A stretch of 64,000 nucleotides of DNA from Candidatus Uhrbacteria bacterium (GTDB taxonomy: Bacteria > Patescibacteriota > Patescibacteriia > 2-12-FULL-60-25): positions 1 through 64,000 of the forward strand of contig JACQMO010000019.1 in assembly GCA_016203535.1 (NCBI GenBank). Reading direction: 5' to 3'. The position numbers were made by a program, and so were the translations under genes. This document shows, piece by piece, positions 43,459 through 51,862 of the stretch. The notes below the pieces were generated by a model, which worked only from the letters and a program-made list of their open reading frames with translations, did not search any database and had not been told where the DNA came from. Positions within the stretch are counted from its first letter, which is position 1. The number at the start of each line of letters is the position of its first letter.

Positions 43459-43470
43459 AAGGAGGACACA

Positions 43471-44328
43471 GTGAGAAAAGCCGCGCACATGGACCTGCCG
43501 CTCAACCGGCAACATCCCTGCTTCCGCATGAAGTTCACCAACAAGCCGGTCTACGACAACGGCGAACACCAGCCCGTCCCGGCCGAGCTCATCCGGCTCA
43601 TCCACGGCCCGGACTGCAAGGTGGAGCTGCCGGACTTCAAGACGAGCGTCGTCATCCACGTCTGCGACGACGACCGGCTGACGCAGCACGAGGCGCTACA
43701 GAGGGTCAGCGACCCGACGGACGAGGAAGCCGAGTCCCTGGCGGAACGGATCGAGTTGCCGCCGGAGTGGCATCCGGCCTTCGTCGCGCATTTCGGGGAA
43801 GAGCCGACGGAGGACGACCGCCGGGCATCGCTCCGGGAGACCGCCCGGAAACTCCTGAAGGAGGAGCGGCGGGTCCTCACGGACCTGCCGGAAGAAACGG
43901 TCACGGCCATCCGAGAAAAACGGATGGACGTGTACGAGATCCCTCCGGAGCGCCACGCCGACAAGCGGCGATGGCCGATGTGTACGGTCCAGTTGAACTA
44001 CCTCCTCCCCATGCTGACCCACGGGAAGGTACGGTCCGACATGTGGTCGGACGGACCCAGGCGGTTCGTCATGCTGACGCATCTGCGCGACAGCGGGTTC
44101 AAGTGGATCGCCGTGGTGTACATGCCGCGGCGCGAACGGAAGGGGTTCGTCATCGCCTTCCCGTTCGAGATCCTGCTCCGCACCCTCGAGACCAAGCACG
44201 ACGTGATCGCCCGGGACTACGCGAACTTCCTCGACCGGCACCCCTCGCCGCGATACCGGCCGGACCGCCAGCGCAACGACCGCCGGCGATCCGGACGCGA
44301 CGAACCGGACGAGAACGATGACGACTGA
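43471..44328 (+). CDS. Protein of unknown function, largest of the accessory island (285 aa)
   Basis: The start is GTG with AAGGAGG seven bases upstream; the longer frame has no ribosome site. The N-terminal part (PLNRQHPCFRMKFTNKPVYDNG) looks beta-rich. A helical acidic middle (DEEAESLAERIELPPEW) follows, and then a second structured region with CTVQLNYLLPML, RFVMLTHLRDSGFKWIAVVY and GFVIAFPFEILLRTLE. The tail is Arg/Asp-rich. No catalytic motif known to me stands out. It looks like a genuine globular protein and is the best target for structure prediction in the island. Confidence 0.65.
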   Translation: MRKAAHMDLPLNRQHPCFRMKFTNKPVYDNGEHQPVPAELIRLIHGPDCKVELPDFKTSVVIHVCDDDRLTQHEALQRVSDPTDEEAESLAERIELPPEWHPAFVAHFGEEPTEDDRRASLRETARKLLKEERRVLTDLPEETVTAIREKRMDVYEIPPERHADKRRWPMCTVQLNYLLPMLTHGKVRSDMWSDGPRRFVMLTHLRDSGFKWIAVVYMPRRERKGFVIAFPFEILLRTLETKHDVIARDYANFLDRHPSPRYRPDRQRNDRRRSGRDEPDENDDD

Positions 44329-44355
44329 CCGCCTCTCGTAACGCCCTTTCTTTTT

Positions 44356-44435
44356 CCGCGAAGAGCCTCTGTCTTCGCGGGATCCCTTGACAGTCCCAAC
44401 GGATTCTGTATGATCCATGGGACGGTCAAGGGATC
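44356..44435 (+). promoter_or_regulatory. Hairpin plus long interrupted palindrome around a promoter
   Basis: A 9-bp hairpin (44356-44364 with 44372-44380) is directly followed by an interrupted palindrome. Arms 44381-44397 and 44419-44435 match at 16 of 17 positions around a 21-base spacer. The left arm contains the -35 of the promoter at 44387-44414 and the right arm covers the transcript start. A repressor binding both arms could shut the promoter. Confidence 0.6.
44387..44414 (+). promoter_or_regulatory. Promoter of the 144-residue gene
   Basis: TTGACA (44387-44392) and TATGAT (44409-44414) are 16 bases apart. Start would be near 44421, inside the right arm of the palindrome. Confidence 0.65.
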
Positions 44436-44453
44436 TTTCATAATGAGGTTGTG

Positions 44454-44888
44454 ATGAACGCACAGCGCGCGCAACGGGGGATTGTGATGTACCGCGCGGA
44501 AGGAAATCTCCTCCGCCCGACGGTGTGGCAACGCGACGAAGGCGAATCGGAATACGCCTCGTCCGACGAGGCGCCACACGCCGTGAACTTGAGCTTCTAC
44601 GTGATCGTTCGCAGCGGCGCCCGATGGGAAATCGGACTCCTGCAGGCGACGGACGTCCCGGAGCTCGATGCGCAACTGCTTGAGCAAGCCGGATTCCACG
44701 GATGGGTCTCCATCCATACGAAGGATGGCGCTTCCCCCCTTCGCTGTCGAAAAACCCTCGACGACGCCGGCCTGAAGCGCCTGCTCCTCGGCTATGCCGA
44801 CATGCTCTCGCGTATCTTCAACGTGAAAAATGCAGATATGCACCTCCGCGCCGCCCGCGTTCTCCACGGCCATCCCCTGACGGACTGA
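44454..44888 (+). CDS. Protein of unknown function (144 aa)
   Basis: ATG 44454 has TGAGG five bases upstream and is preferred to the GTG directly before it. The protein has a beta-rich first half (GIVMYRAEGNLLRPTVWQRD, then VNLSFYVIVRSGARWEIGLL) and a helical second half (DDAGLKRLLLGYADMLSRIF). No family recognised. It has its own promoter within a palindrome and a terminator, so it is a single-gene unit and may be regulated separately from the island genes before it. Confidence 0.65.
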   Translation: MNAQRAQRGIVMYRAEGNLLRPTVWQRDEGESEYASSDEAPHAVNLSFYVIVRSGARWEIGLLQATDVPELDAQLLEQAGFHGWVSIHTKDGASPLRCRKTLDDAGLKRLLLGYADMLSRIFNVKNADMHLRAARVLHGHPLTD

Positions 44889-44908
44889 CCGCCGCCGTCC
44901 CGCCTCCG

Positions 44909-44936
44909 CCGACCCGCCCCCCACGGTCGGTTTTTT
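44909..44936 (+). terminator. Terminator at the end of the accessory genes
   Basis: CCGACC/GGTCGG (44909-44914 with 44925-44930) is followed by six T residues. Confidence 0.8.
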
Positions 44937-44949
44937 GTTTTACCGCTCA

Positions 44950-44978
44950 TTGACAAAACCCTCCGTACTTCCCATCAT
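44950..44978 (+). promoter_or_regulatory. Promoter of the second rod-shaped RNA
   Basis: TTGACA (44950-44955) and CATCAT (44973-44978) are 17 bases apart. The -10 is only a partial match. Start would be near 44985. Confidence 0.5.
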
Positions 44979-44984
44979 GGGATC

Positions 44985-45140
44985 ATTCCCGTCTTTGGAG
45001 CTGCGAAGCGGGGCACGTTCCTTAGATATCGGACTCCGTGGACTCCGTCATGTCGCCTTCGGTGACGTGACGGAATTCTCTCCTCCCATGGGGATCGACA
45101 TCTTCCTTTTACGTGGCAACGCTTTGCAGCTCCAAGGATA
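44985..45140 (+). ncRNA. Second rod-shaped structured RNA, about 150 nt
   Basis: An 18-bp closing stem (44993-45010 with 45120-45137, three G-U or similar wobbles) continues through CACGT/ACGTG and AGATATCG/CGACATCT (one mismatch). It ends in an apical stem CCGTCA/TGACGG with inner pairs and a UUCG loop on the plus strand. No coding frame with a ribosome site is present. It is preceded by a promoter and by the terminator of the accessory genes. The rod shape recalls the RNA at 19781-19919; a second 6S-like RNA is possible. No T-tract follows, so its end is uncertain. Confidence 0.5.
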
Positions 45141-45141
45141 G

Positions 45142-45168
45142 AAAAAAACGATATACGTGCTGACGTTT
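45142..45168 (-). terminator. Weak terminator after the RodZ-like gene
   Basis: On the minus strand AAACG pairs with CGTTT around a 13-base loop, with seven T residues overlapping the 3-prime side (45142-45148). The stem is short and overlaps the stop codon. Confidence 0.4.
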
Positions 45169-45892
45169 ATTGAGGCGAAATAGTGGATGTGGAACGTAGA
45201 TCAACTTCGTCCGACGACGCCATTTCCCGACCGTATGTGACATGACGGACCTGCCGGACCGGGGACCCGTAGCGGCGACGCGCTTCCACGGAAATGACGC
45301 TCACGCCGCGCGGAATGTCGAATTCAATGCGGAACTGGCCGTCGGGCGAAACCACGGCGCGCGCGCCGTTCACCGTCACGAGCGCGTTCGGGGCCGTCTC
45401 GCCCTGGACGGAGACGCGCGGGTGGAGGAATTCCGCGCCGTCCTGCGGAGTGAAGATCCGAAGCGGCGGAGGATCCTGGAGCAGATAGGCCTGCCAAAAC
45501 ACGTACCCCCCTCCCGCGGCGGCGATCGCGAGGAATCCGAGCACCGCTACCACACGCGACGTCACGAAAAAATCCCGACGCCGAACGGTCGGACGGACGC
45601 GCATCACGTCGGCGGAAACAAGGCCCAGCTCCACGAGGAGCTGCCGGTATTTTTGCAAGAAGTATCCGGGTCGCCCTTCGAGCGCCGCGGCGAGCGTGCG
45701 GACATGCCGTTCCGCATACATCGGATCCGTCAGTTCGTTCAGCCGTTCCTCCTCAAAGGCCGCGATGATCGAGGGGTGGATGCGCGTCCGTTCGGAAAGC
45801 TCCTCACGGGTAAATCCGCGCAGCTCCCGAAGCTCGCGCAAGGATCCGCCAAACCGGCCCTCGACGCCCAGATGTTTGTGGACGAATGACAT
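45167..45892 (-). CDS. RodZ-like protein: helix-turn-helix, one membrane helix, external beta domain
   Basis: Residues about 16-80 are a RodZ-type helix-turn-helix (LRELRELRGFTREELSERT, IHPSIIAAFEEERL). A basic stretch, a membrane helix at about 112-133 (VVAVLGFLAIAAAGGGYVFW) and an external Ig-like beta domain follow, with PQDGAEFLHPRVSVQGETAPNA (broken around 150-170) and VTVNGARAVVSPDGQFRIEFDIPRG. RodZ links MreB to the cell wall; here the external domain looks like the glucodextranase or Ig-like folds common in such proteins. It starts four bases after ftsK. Confidence 0.75.
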   Translation of the reverse strand: MSFVHKHLGVEGRFGGSLRELRELRGFTREELSERTRIHPSIIAAFEEERLNELTDPMYAERHVRTLAAALEGRPGYFLQKYRQLLVELGLVSADVMRVRPTVRRRDFFVTSRVVAVLGFLAIAAAGGGYVFWQAYLLQDPPPLRIFTPQDGAEFLHPRVSVQGETAPNALVTVNGARAVVSPDGQFRIEFDIPRGVSVISVEARRRYGSPVRQVRHVTYGREMASSDEVDLRSTSTISPQ

Positions 45893-45896
45893 GCCC

Positions 45897-48110
45897 TTAA
45901 TGCTCTTCGTCGAACGCCTCGATCGGGGGATCGTTTGATGGGATCGGGACCTGATCCATTTGGCGGGTGAACTGGACGTTCAAAATCTCACGCGGCTTCG
46001 CGCCGTCGCCCGGACCGATGAATCCTTCCTGTTCCAGGAGGTCCAGGATCCGCGCCGCGCGGGCATATCCGACTTTCAACCGGCGCTGCAGCAGGGAAGC
46101 CGACGCTTTCCCGGCGCGAAGGATTTCTTCCTTGGCGTCCGGCAGGAACGGATCGGACTCGTCGTCGATCGGAATCCCGTTCGTGAACCGCGTTTCGCTC
46201 GATGCGCGGTCGAACACCGAGAGGTCGTAGTCCGCCGGCTCGTACTTCGATTTCATGAAATCCACCACGCGCTTGATCTCATCGTCGGCGACGAACGCGC
46301 CCTGGAGGCGCCGCGGCGTCGCCATTTCGGCGGTGACGAACAACATGTCGCCGCGCCCGAGGAGTTTTTCCGCGCCCATCTGGTCGAGGATCGTCCGCGA
46401 ATCCGTCTGCGACGCGACGGCAAACGCGATGCGCGCCGGGATGTTCGCCTTGATGAGGCCGGTGATGACGTCCACCGATGGCCGCTGCGTCGCGAGCACG
46501 AGGTGGATCCCCACCGCACGCGACATCTGCGCAAGCCGGACGATCGCGCCCTCCACCTCCGCCATCGCGGTCATCATGAGATCCGCGAGTTCGTCCACCA
46601 CGATCACGATGTTCGGCATCCGCTCCTCCGCGCGCTGGTTGTAACTGGGGAGGTCGCGCGCGCCGAAATTCGACAGCACGTCGAACCGTCGGTCCATCTC
46701 GCGGAGCGCCCACTTGAGCGCGTTCACGGTCTTTTCCGTCTCGGTGATCACCGGGACGATGAGGTGCGGGATGCCGTTATAGATGGGGAGTTCGACGCGT
46801 TTCGGGTCCACGAGGATGAGCTTGAGCTCCTCCGGCCCATTCGCATACAGCATGGACACGAGGAGCGTGTTGAGGCACACCGATTTCCCGGACCCCGTGG
46901 CGCCGGCGACGAGGAGGTGCGGCATGCGCGCGAGATCGGACACGGCCGGCTTGCCGGAAACGTCCTTCCCGACGGCGAACGTCAAGTTTGACGCGCGCTC
47001 CCGCCATTCGCGCGACTCGAGCATCTCGCGGATCCCGACCGTCGCGACGGACTGGTTCGGAACTTCGATCCCCACGAGCGATTTTCCCGGGATGGGCGCC
47101 TCGATCCGGATGGGATGGGCCGCGAGCGCCAGCGCCAGATCGTTATGGAGCGCCGTGACCTTCGAGAGCCGGATCCCCTCGCCCGGCTTCAGGGTGAACT
47201 GCGTCACGGTGGGGCCGACGGCGACCTCTCCCATCTCGGAGGGGATCCCGAAATGTTCGAGCGTCCGTCGGATCACGGCCTGGTTGTGGTCGATGTCTCC
47301 CGAGGTTGGCCGCTGATCCCGTTTCGTAAGAAGCTCAAGAGGCACCTCCACTTTCGGCAGACGCCTTCGGGGACGCGCCGGCGGTTGCTGGCGTTCTGCC
47401 GAACCAGGAACGAGGGTCGGCTCGGATCCGCCTTCCGGTTCCGTATTCTCCACCTCTTCTTCGAGCCCGTCATCCATCCCGCCGGCCGGCTCGGGCGTTT
47501 CGGAAAACTCCATGGCGCTCGGCCGACGGACGAGTCGCGCAAAAAAACCGAACGGAGCCGCGAAGACCCCTCCGACCCGCATCGCCGCGCGGAGCGTTCC
47601 CCGGAGGACGGACAGGATGCGCCGAAGGGACGTGTTGAAAATGAAGAGGAGGGAAATGACGACGAGCGCGGCGAACAGGATCCCGGCGCCGACCGTCCCG
47701 AAAAAGTACGCCGATGGCTCGGCGAGCGTCTCTCCCAAGAGGCCGCCGGCCGTCAAAAGCGCCTCATCCGAAGCCGGAACCCCGCTGAAGGTAAGAAGAT
47801 GGACGAGCGGATTGAGCGACAGGAAAAACAGGGTGAACCCGACATAGTTCGCGACGCGCAGCGGGTATCGATCGGGGATGACGCCGTGCGTGCCGATTGC
47901 GAGGAGAAAAAATGGGAGGACGATCTTGTCCCAGCCGAACAGCATGGACATGAACCCATCCAGTCCCTCGCCGAGCCGGCCGGCGAGATCGAAAAGCGCG
48001 AGCAGGAGGAGCGCGGCGAAAACGAACACGGCGACCGTAAACACCCCGCGGCGCGTTTCCGGATTGAGGGAAAAATCGAATCGTGGCGTTCTCTGGCGGC
48101 GGCGCTTCAT
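45897..48110 (-). CDS. ftsK: DNA translocase FtsK/SpoIIIE
   Basis: The 737-residue protein has four membrane helices within residues 20-180 and a charged linker to about 250. The RecA-like motor has Walker A GATGSGKS near 400 and VVDELADLM near 510. The C-terminal gamma winged helix is ASASLLQRRLKVGYARAARI near 675-695, which reads KOPS-like sites. It pumps chromosome termini through the division septum. The linker is short compared with E. coli FtsK. recA lies 35 bases upstream on the same strand, and the RodZ-like gene four bases downstream, a division/segregation group. Confidence 0.95.
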   Translation of the reverse strand: MKRRRQRTPRFDFSLNPETRRGVFTVAVFVFAALLLLALFDLAGRLGEGLDGFMSMLFGWDKIVLPFFLLAIGTHGVIPDRYPLRVANYVGFTLFFLSLNPLVHLLTFSGVPASDEALLTAGGLLGETLAEPSAYFFGTVGAGILFAALVVISLLFIFNTSLRRILSVLRGTLRAAMRVGGVFAAPFGFFARLVRRPSAMEFSETPEPAGGMDDGLEEEVENTEPEGGSEPTLVPGSAERQQPPARPRRRLPKVEVPLELLTKRDQRPTSGDIDHNQAVIRRTLEHFGIPSEMGEVAVGPTVTQFTLKPGEGIRLSKVTALHNDLALALAAHPIRIEAPIPGKSLVGIEVPNQSVATVGIREMLESREWRERASNLTFAVGKDVSGKPAVSDLARMPHLLVAGATGSGKSVCLNTLLVSMLYANGPEELKLILVDPKRVELPIYNGIPHLIVPVITETEKTVNALKWALREMDRRFDVLSNFGARDLPSYNQRAEERMPNIVIVVDELADLMMTAMAEVEGAIVRLAQMSRAVGIHLVLATQRPSVDVITGLIKANIPARIAFAVASQTDSRTILDQMGAEKLLGRGDMLFVTAEMATPRRLQGAFVADDEIKRVVDFMKSKYEPADYDLSVFDRASSETRFTNGIPIDDESDPFLPDAKEEILRAGKASASLLQRRLKVGYARAARILDLLEQEGFIGPGDGAKPREILNVQFTRQMDQVPIPSNDPPIEAFDEEH

Positions 48111-48145
48111 GAAACTTCACCTATCCTAGCGGTTTTTCCCTGCCC

Positions 48146-49228
48146 CTACAAATCCTCCGGAGGCGGTATCTCGTCGTCGGACGGCGCGGGCGGACGGCCA
48201 ACGCCGCCGATCTCCTCTTCCTTGATGCGCCATGCCTCTATGGTCCGTTCGCGGATCTCCTTGAAGAGCTCCGGACGTTCGCGAAGGGTCGTCTTCGCAT
48301 TTTCCCGGCCCATGCCGAGCTTTTCTTCCCCGTAACTGTAGGAATTTCCCGACTTCTTCACGACCCCGTATTCTGTCGCCGTATCGAGCAGGTCGCCCGC
48401 AAGCGAGATCCCTTCGTTATACATGATATCGAATTCACCCGTGCGAAACGGCGCGGCGACCTTGTTCTTCACGATCTTTACTTTCACGCGATTCCCGATG
48501 ACGCGTTCCCCCATCTTGATCTGCGCGCTGCGGCGGACTTCGATGCGAACCGAGGAATAAAACTTGAGCGCGAGGCCGCCGGTCGTCGTTTCCGGGTTGC
48601 CGTAGTACACGCCGATCTTCTGTCGGATCTGGTTGATGAAGATGACCGTCGCCTTCGATCGTGAAATCACGGACGTGAGCTTGCGGAGCGCCTGGCTCAT
48701 AAGCCGCGCCTGAAGCCCAACGTGCGAATCCCCCATTTCCCCCTCGAGTTCGGATTTCGGCGTCAGCGCGGCGACGGAATCCACCACGATCACGTCCACC
48801 GCATTGGAACGCACGAGGGTCTCCACGATATCGAGCGCCTGCTCGCCGTTGTCCGGTTGTGAAATGAGAAGTTCGTCGATGTTTACGCCGATCTTGCGGG
48901 CGTACTCCGGATCCAGCGCGTGCTCCGCATCAACGAACGCCGCGATTCCGCCGATCTTCTGGACCTCGGCGACGACGTGCTGCGCCAAGGTCGTCTTTCC
49001 GGACGACTCCGGTCCGTACACCTCGATCACCCGTCCGCGCGGAACGCCCATGACCCCGAGCATAAGGTCGAGCGAGAGGCATCCCGTCGGGATCGCTTCG
49101 ACTTCCATCTTTTTGGCCTCGCCGAGACGCATGATGGAGCCCTCGCCGAACCGCTCCTTGATCTGATCGATCGCCGATTGCGCGGCAAGCCGCCGCGGAT
49201 CGCGTTCTTCCTGTGATTTTTTAGCCAT
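48146..49228 (-). CDS. recA: Recombinase RecA
   Basis: The 360-residue protein has Walker A GPESSGKT at 72-79 and [22 protein letters not shown] with Walker B. The L2 loop region has [22 protein letters not shown], and the acidic C-terminus ends [15 protein letters not shown]. It forms filaments on single-stranded DNA and triggers LexA self-cleavage. Length is standard. A GTTC-N7-GTTC box lies about 120 bases upstream. No clear promoter hexamers were found at the right distance, so the transcript start is not assigned. Confidence 0.98.
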   Translation of the reverse strand: MAKKSQEERDPRRLAAQSAIDQIKERFGEGSIMRLGEAKKMEVEAIPTGCLSLDLMLGVMGVPRGRVIEVYGPESSGKTTLAQHVVAEVQKIGGIAAFVDAEHALDPEYARKIGVNIDELLISQPDNGEQALDIVETLVRSNAVDVIVVDSVAALTPKSELEGEMGDSHVGLQARLMSQALRKLTSVISRSKATVIFINQIRQKIGVYYGNPETTTGGLALKFYSSVRIEVRRSAQIKMGERVIGNRVKVKIVKNKVAAPFRTGEFDIMYNEGISLAGDLLDTATEYGVVKKSGNSYSYGEEKLGMGRENAKTTLRERPELFKEIRERTIEAWRIKEEEIGGVGRPPAPSDDEIPPPEDL

Positions 49229-49348
49229 ATATCTCGATTTTTTATTATTGAAGTGAGATCAACGGGTGACACGGCGGACGTCCTGAGCCACGCCAGCCAG
49301 CGTGACGAAGGGCGTTCGTCGTGGCAGGACCCGTTGCACCGAACGAAT

Positions 49349-49363
49349 GTTCTATTTTCGTTC
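49349..49363. promoter_or_regulatory. Candidate LexA (SOS) box upstream of recA
   Basis: GTTC-TATTTTC-GTTC on the plus strand. With flanking bases (49348-49370) it matches the box in the lexA promoter at 20 of 23 positions. It is oriented opposite to recA. The neighbouring GAAC at 49341 also forms GAAC-N4-GTTC with it. Confidence 0.6.
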
Positions 49364-49426
49364 CATATCCTCTCATTCTCTACATTCCCGTGCAAGAGTG
49401 GACTTGGGGATAACGAAATGGGAAGG

Positions 49427-49457
49427 AAAAAGGCGCTCAGATGGACATCGGAGCGCC
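49427..49457 (-). terminator. Terminator after the M23-peptidase gene
   Basis: GGCGCTC/GAGCGCC (49451-49457 with 49432-49438) is followed by five T residues on the minus strand. Confidence 0.75.
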
Positions 49458-49481
49458 AAGGAGAATCAGGGAGGATCGCCG

Positions 49482-51287
49482 TCACGGGACCGTGGCGACC
49501 CAGCCGTTCATGTAGAGCGGGCCGGTGCCGTTCGACACCATGACGTACGGGATATTTCCGGCCGGTCCCGTCAGAGTGACGGTCCCGATGGTGTCTCCCT
49601 GGCCGCCTTGCGGATCGTAGGACATGTCACCCCACCAGCTGCCGTCGGGCAGATGGACCTGGAACAGGAAATCCTCGGTGCCGCTCGGCATATCGAGGAG
49701 GCACTCGAGCTGACCGTCGCCCGGGACAAGGTCCGGACAGAGCGCGAACGTGGACGGAACCCAGTCGACCACCGGAGCGTTGGGGGGATACCACATCGCC
49801 TGGAATTCGTTCAGCCCGGGCAGGACCGGTCCGTTGTACTGGAAGAGCACCTTTCCCTTCGGAATCCCGGCGCCGGATCCGCTTCCGGTGCTTCCGCCTG
49901 CGCCGTCGGATCCGCCCTCTCCCAGGCCGCCGCCGGAATTACCGGGCGTCGGATGGAGGCATGCCGCGAGATCGTCGGGCAGGATGGCGCTCCCTTTCGG
50001 ACCGGCCACTGCGCCGACCGTATCTTGCGGAACGACGTAGATGTTTCCCTGCGCGTACCCCAGCGCGAGAAACGTGTCCCAATCATGGATCGGGAGACGC
50101 GCGCCTTCGGACACCGCGTAAACGTCGCTCGCGGCATCGCCCTTCACGAGCGATCCGTCCCGCATCGTCCGAAGCCCCCGGTCCTCCGTTTGGGCGAAGA
50201 ATCCCGGCCGTTCGGATGCCGGACGAACCGCGATCTCCGCGTCCGTCCATCCCCACGAGAGAAACGCCTCGTAGGAGATGAAGGCCCACCGGCCCTGTCC
50301 CGCGCCGACGCCCGTGTATTCGTACACCGTGGAAGCGTCGTCGAATTTCAGGAGCAGGTGTCCGGCGCGCGGCGAGACGTAGGTCCCGCCATCCGCGTAG
50401 CATGCGAGCTCAGCATCGGTCGTCGCGACCGCGCGCGTTGCAAGCCGCTCCGTGGCGACCGTCTCCGGCGCGATCTTCTGCCGCTTGCCGCCCGAACCGA
50501 CCACCCAGTACGTGCCCCCGCCGTCGCGGAGCACGGTCCCGGCCGGATGCCAGAGCGTCGCCGGGAATGACGACGCGAGCGTCGCAAGGAACGTCACCGG
50601 ATCCGCAAACCATTTGCGCTGGCTCGGATTCCCGTCATATCCACGGAACCATTTGCCGTCCGTAGCCTTGGCGTCGGTCGCGTTCTGCAGCCGGATGCCC
50701 AGATGCAGGTGTTCCGCCCCGTCGCCGTTGTGCGCGTCGTCGTTCACATACCCGATCACGTCTTCCGGTCCGACCATGTCGCCGACGTGAAACGCCAATC
50801 CATTGCCGCCGCGCTCCTCGCTCGATCGCAGATGGCCGTAGATCGAAAGGAAGGAGTTGATGGTCACCTCCACACCGGCGCCATTCACGACCGTGATCGG
50901 CTGTTCGAGCTTGTGCTCGATGACGACGACGAGCTCGCCGTAGCCGCTTGCCGGGCCGTAGAACCGGATGATTCCGCAGCCGACGGGATGGATTTCCGTC
51001 CCCTCGACGTACGCGGTGTCATAGCCCAGATGGTTGCCGTCGGCATAGAACCCGCGCCCGTCATAGACGTCCGCCAGGTCTGCAATCGTCGTAGGGTAGC
51101 GGACGAGGGACACGGCGCAAGGGACCGGCACGCCGAGCGCGACGTCCCCCTCTCCGTAATAGATCTCATCCGGTCCGCTCGTTGCGCACCCGGACAGCAT
51201 GAGGCCGAACCAGGTGAATTCGAGGGCGGTAAGCGTGAGAATAAGCCCGAACGCGAGAGCGACGCGGGCCAATTTCCGAAGCGTCAT
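49482..51287 (-). CDS. M23 metallopeptidase lipoprotein with surface repeats
   Basis: The 601-residue protein has a lipoprotein signal ending MLSGC (Cys34). A LytM/M23 domain follows at about 80-200 with the zinc set His86 and Asp90 (HLGYD), His152 (YGH) and HLH at 193-195; this family cuts peptidoglycan crosslinks. Residues about 230-400 hold three or four repeats of about 45 residues ending in forms like PIHDWDTFLALGY and FISYEAFLSWGW. A Gly/Ser linker and a beta-rich end domain follow. All catalytic ligands look present. The start is 81 codons inside the longest frame: GGAG lies seven bases before it and the signal peptide begins there. Its linker is like that of the lipoprotein at 4748. 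Confidence 0.8.
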   Translation of the reverse strand: MTLRKLARVALAFGLILTLTALEFTWFGLMLSGCATSGPDEIYYGEGDVALGVPVPCAVSLVRYPTTIADLADVYDGRGFYADGNHLGYDTAYVEGTEIHPVGCGIIRFYGPASGYGELVVVIEHKLEQPITVVNGAGVEVTINSFLSIYGHLRSSEERGGNGLAFHVGDMVGPEDVIGYVNDDAHNGDGAEHLHLGIRLQNATDAKATDGKWFRGYDGNPSQRKWFADPVTFLATLASSFPATLWHPAGTVLRDGGGTYWVVGSGGKRQKIAPETVATERLATRAVATTDAELACYADGGTYVSPRAGHLLLKFDDASTVYEYTGVGAGQGRWAFISYEAFLSWGWTDAEIAVRPASERPGFFAQTEDRGLRTMRDGSLVKGDAASDVYAVSEGARLPIHDWDTFLALGYAQGNIYVVPQDTVGAVAGPKGSAILPDDLAACLHPTPGNSGGGLGEGGSDGAGGSTGSGSGAGIPKGKVLFQYNGPVLPGLNEFQAMWYPPNAPVVDWVPSTFALCPDLVPGDGQLECLLDMPSGTEDFLFQVHLPDGSWWGDMSYDPQGGQGDTIGTVTLTGPAGNIPYVMVSNGTGPLYMNGWVATVP

Positions 51288-51749
51288 GACGATCTCCAAA
51301 TTGTCGAAGAACGTTTCCGGCGAGATGCCGGAACGGGGAAGGATTCCGCGGAACGCCTTCCCGTCCTCGCCGCTATGCATTTCGGCGACAACGGGCGTGC
51401 GTTCGATTTCGACGTCCAAAGGAGATGGCCGGTGCCGGACATTCGCGTCTCGCGAGGCGGATACGGCGGTAGTCGCGGCGTTCACGATGGAAGGCGCGCG
51501 GCCGACGTTCCCGCACATGGGCGGTGGCACTTGAGACGCGGCTCTATACGACAGCGCTTGAGATCCGTTTCCCCTCGACGTTCATCTCCGTTCCAGTTGC
51601 CCGACCGGAACGGGGCACCTGACAGGGCCGCTTATCCTCCCTGTCCATGCCCGAAACGTCGGACCTCGCATCGCCGTCATGACTCAATCCCGGTCCGTGT
51701 CCATCTCCTTCGGTTGTCGAGGTACGGGATCTTTCGACCCACTCTTCCA
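51288..51749 (-). other. Long untranslated leader of the M23-peptidase gene
   Basis: From the promoter at 51750-51777 to the ATG at 51287 there are about 456 bases. No frame here is convincing. A very short frame (MDTDRD, after GAAGGAG) and a frame starting MDREDKRPCQ and ending at 51544 exist, but neither has a protein-like composition. A coding extension upstream of 51287 has no signal-peptide character. Confidence 0.4.
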
Positions 51750-51777
51750 GCATAGAAGAACGAGAAATGAAGTCAAA
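51750..51777 (-). promoter_or_regulatory. Promoter of the M23-peptidase gene
   Basis: TTGACT (51772-51777) and TATGCT (51750-51755) are 16 bases apart on the minus strand. The -35 overlaps the T-run of the comEC terminator, the same terminator/promoter overlap as at 1362-1398. Confidence 0.6.
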
Positions 51778-51804
51778 AAACCTGTCAGCGATTTTTGACA
51801 GGTC
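51776..51804 (-). terminator. Terminator after comEC
   Basis: ACCTGTCA/TGACAGGT (8 bp, 8-base loop) is followed by five or six T residues on the minus strand. It ends the run from lexA to comEC. Confidence 0.85.
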
Positions 51805-51862
51805 GATTCGTGCCGATCCGCGGACAATTTTCTTTCCGTTCTTCCGCCCTCGTTTACGCCTG

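Noticed and set aside
43318..43470. Longer ATG start for the 285-residue gene
   Set aside because: The upstream 51 codons run through the hairpin region and have no ribosome site. GTG 43471 has AAGGAGG seven bases before it.
49341..49352. GAAC-N4-GTTC palindrome as a Bacillus-type LexA box
   Set aside because: It is present near recA but has no counterpart at lexA, whereas GTTC-N7-GTTC occurs at both. Kept only as a note.
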